Source: Deltaproteobacteria bacterium (GTDB taxonomy: Bacteria > Desulfobacterota > Desulfarculia > Adiutricales > Adiutricaceae). From it: a stretch of 6,870 nt of DNA. Below are positions 5,118 to 6,870 of this stretch, piece by piece. The notes below the pieces were generated by a model. It had not been told where the DNA came from and did not search any database. It saw only the letters and a list, made by a program, of their open reading frames with translations. Numbering within the stretch: the stretch's first letter is position 1; every line of letters begins with the position of its first letter. The stretch spans positions 1 to 6,870 of the forward strand of contig JAISZP010000251.1 in the NCBI GenBank assembly GCA_031269135.1. Reading direction: 5' to 3'. The translations under genes were made by a program, and so were the position numbers.

Positions 5118-6767
5118 ATGAAGGATATGCTCAGAGAAAAGATTGAATCGACTTTACAAATTCTAGTCGGCAAGCACAACTGGCCGAATGACCTCGATCT
5201 GACCAATTTCGTCCTAGAAGAACCCAGGGACCCTTCGTTCGGCCATTTGGCCACTAACGCCGCTATGACCTTATCCAAGGCCGTCGGCCTCAAGCCTAGG
5301 GATTTAGCCGCCTTGATAGTCGCCCAGCTGAAGGACGACGAAGGGTACATCGAGTCGAAAGATATAGCCGGACCGGGATTCATAAATTTTCGCTTATCTC
5401 TCAAGTGGTGGGCGGACGTCTTGAAAAAGATAAGAGCCCTGGGCGCCGATTACGGACGGAGAGCTAAAACCAACCGCAAGGTCCAACTGGAGTTCGTCTC
5501 CGCCAATCCTACCGGCCCGCTTCACGTGGGGCACGGGCGAGGAGCCGCCCTGGGCGACGCTCTAGCCAGGATCTTTTCTTTTCTCGGAGACGACGTCTCG
5601 CGCGAATACTACATAAACGACGCCGGGCGTCAGATGAGAATTCTCGGCCTGTCCGTTCTTTTTCGCTTGAAAGAGCTGTTGGGGCGACAAGTTCAGGCGC
5701 CTAGCGACTACTATAAGGGAGACTATATAATCGATCTCGCTTCAGAGTTTTTGAAACGTTTGAGTAAAGATTTTATAAACCTTCCGGAAGAAGAACAAAT
5801 AGAACAGTTAAGCAAGTTGGCCGGAGACAAAATTTTAGACGGCATAAAAAAGGATCTTTCGGACTTTCGAGTCGAATTCGACCAATGGTATCCCGAGTCC
5901 AGCCTTCATGAAAAAGGTTTGGTCGAAGCGGCTTTTAAGCAGCTCGACAAAGCCGGTCATCTGTACGACCAAGATGGGGCCCTATGGTTCAAGTCTTCCG
6001 ACCTTGGCGACGACAAAAATAGAGTGTTGGTCAAATCCGATGGGGAACGCACTTATTTCGCCGCCGACATCGCCTACCATAAAGACAAATTCGATCGAGG
6101 CTTCGTCAAACTGGTGGACGTTTGGGGAGCGGACCACCACGGCTATATGCCCCGTATGAAAGCGGTCGTGCAGGCTCTTGGATGGGAAGCCGACCAACTT
6201 TCAATAGTCTTGGTTCAGCTGGTGAATCTACTGAGAGACGGTCAGTTGGTCAATATGAGCACCAGAAGCGGGGAGTTTGTGACCTTAAGGGAAGTGCTCG
6301 ACGAGGTCGGCGCCGATGCCGCCCGGTTCATTTTTCTTACGAGAAGTCACGATTCCGCTTTAGATTTTGATTTGGAGTTGGCTAAGGCTAAGACCCGCGA
6401 CAACCCCGTTTTTTACGTGCAATATGTCTGCGCCCGGATCTCCAGCTTGACGGCCAAAGCCGGCATAATCGAAAAGGACGTGGACTATAACCTTTTATCG
6501 GAGAAAGAAGAGCTTGAGATAATCAAGCACTTGGCTCTGTTTAAGGAGACCTTGGAGTCGGCTGCGAGACGCCTTGAGCCGCATTTGCTTACGGTCTACC
6601 TTTCCTCTTTGGCCAAGCTTTTCCACCAGTATTACGCGGTCCACCGCTTGGTGGAGGAAACGAACGCCGCGCTGACGGCGGCTAGAGTGACGCTGGCCGC
6701 GACGGTGCGGCAGGTTACGGCGATAGGGTTAGATTTATTGGGCGTCAGCGCCCCTGAAAAGATGTGA
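5118..6767 (+). CDS. argS: Arginyl-tRNA synthetase
   Basis: Class I aminoacyl-tRNA synthetase that attaches arginine to tRNA-Arg using ATP in the cytoplasm; normally monomeric and essential. The 549 residues match the usual length. Domains in order: an N-terminal tRNA-recognition domain (about 5-92, with DPSFGHLATN and GPGFINF); the Rossmann catalytic domain with SANPTGPLHVGHGRGA (HIGH motif as HVGH, 136-139), YYINDAGRQM and WGADHHGYMPRM; then NMSTRSGEFVTL (379-383 onward) where others have KMSK; and a helical DALR anticodon-binding domain from about 430, ending GLDLLGVSAPEKM. Many ArgRS enzymes lack a canonical KMSK lysine, so this is a family variant and not damage. ATG 5118 has a weak AGGT site seven bases upstream; the in-frame ATG at 5127 has no properly spaced site. 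It lies 223 bases after alr and 54 bases before the next gene on the same strand. Confidence 0.97.
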   Translation: MKDMLREKIESTLQILVGKHNWPNDLDLTNFVLEEPRDPSFGHLATNAAMTLSKAVGLKPRDLAALIVAQLKDDEGYIESKDIAGPGFINFRLSLKWWADVLKKIRALGADYGRRAKTNRKVQLEFVSANPTGPLHVGHGRGAALGDALARIFSFLGDDVSREYYINDAGRQMRILGLSVLFRLKELLGRQVQAPSDYYKGDYIIDLASEFLKRLSKDFINLPEEEQIEQLSKLAGDKILDGIKKDLSDFRVEFDQWYPESSLHEKGLVEAAFKQLDKAGHLYDQDGALWFKSSDLGDDKNRVLVKSDGERTYFAADIAYHKDKFDRGFVKLVDVWGADHHGYMPRMKAVVQALGWEADQLSIVLVQLVNLLRDGQLVNMSTRSGEFVTLREVLDEVGADAARFIFLTRSHDSALDFDLELAKAKTRDNPVFYVQYVCARISSLTAKAGIIEKDVDYNLLSEKEELEIIKHLALFKETLESAARRLEPHLLTVYLSSLAKLFHQYYAVHRLVEETNAALTAARVTLAATVRQVTAIGLDLLGVSAPEKM

Positions 6768-6821
6768 GTTCGGAAAACGGGAGTAGAGTCCCATTTCTTT
6801 ATTGCTCAGCGGAGAGAAAAA

Positions 6822-6870
6822 ATGACCCAGACCACAGCGAGCGGAACGAATGAGGAATTCAAGATACCCA
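6822..6870 (+). CDS. 5' end of an unidentified gene, cut by the window edge
   Basis: The ATG at 6822 is preceded by GGAGAG (6811-6816) at five bases, a good ribosome site. The frame stays open for all 16 visible codons, MTQTTASGTNEEFKIP, which is polar and has no signal peptide so far. It starts 54 bases after the argS stop with no terminator visible between, so it is probably co-transcribed. In several Deltaproteobacteria the gene after argS encodes a SPOR-domain protein. That would suit a short polar N-terminus before a membrane segment, but nothing visible here proves it. Confidence 0.6.
   Translation, partial: MTQTTASGTNEEFKIP

Overview
The window reads as chromosomal DNA of a Gram-negative-type bacterium. 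It has two gene blocks facing away from each other across an intergenic region of about 1.1 kb. The minus-strand block is a CobB-type sirtuin deacylase (start near 2567) followed after 60 bases by an exported serpin (start near 1808), which looks like a two-gene transcription unit. The plus-strand block is alanine racemase (alr), then arginyl-tRNA synthetase (argS), then the first 16 codons of a further gene cut by the window edge. The style of ArgS (MSTRSGEFVTL in place of a classical KMSK loop, and a GLDLLGVSAPEKM-type C-terminus) recalls Desulfobacterota/Deltaproteobacteria. This placement is from memory of family patterns and is tentative. A serpin in a bacterium often points to a protease-rich setting such as an animal gut.

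Region by region: 1-524 has no convincing gene and holds three short repeat structures, the best being eight copies of a 17-base unit. 525-1808 is the serpin, whose coding sequence contains a duplicated acidic octapeptide. 1809-1868 is a spacer built almost entirely of a degenerate 16-base repeat. 1869-2567 is the sirtuin. 2568-3706 is non-coding: an AT-rich promoter side, a GC-richer centre with four unrelated three-copy tandem arrays (units of 20, 18, 16 and 15 bases), and a second AT-rich stretch in front of alr. 3707-4894 is alr, 4895-5117 is a spacer with two interlocked perfect inverted repeats and a good promoter candidate, 5118-6767 is argS, and 6822 onward is a partial gene.

The genes do not form one pathway. 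Alr supplies D-alanine for peptidoglycan and ArgS charges tRNA-Arg, so both are housekeeping. The sirtuin would act on acylated lysines in the cytoplasm. The serpin would leave the cytoplasm and trap serine or cysteine proteases. The most unusual signals are the density of unrelated minisatellites in nearly every gap upstream of alr, the sirtuin-serpin pairing, and the interlocked inverted repeats after alr. I saw no phage, transposon, CRISPR or defence system, and no tRNA or rRNA gene.
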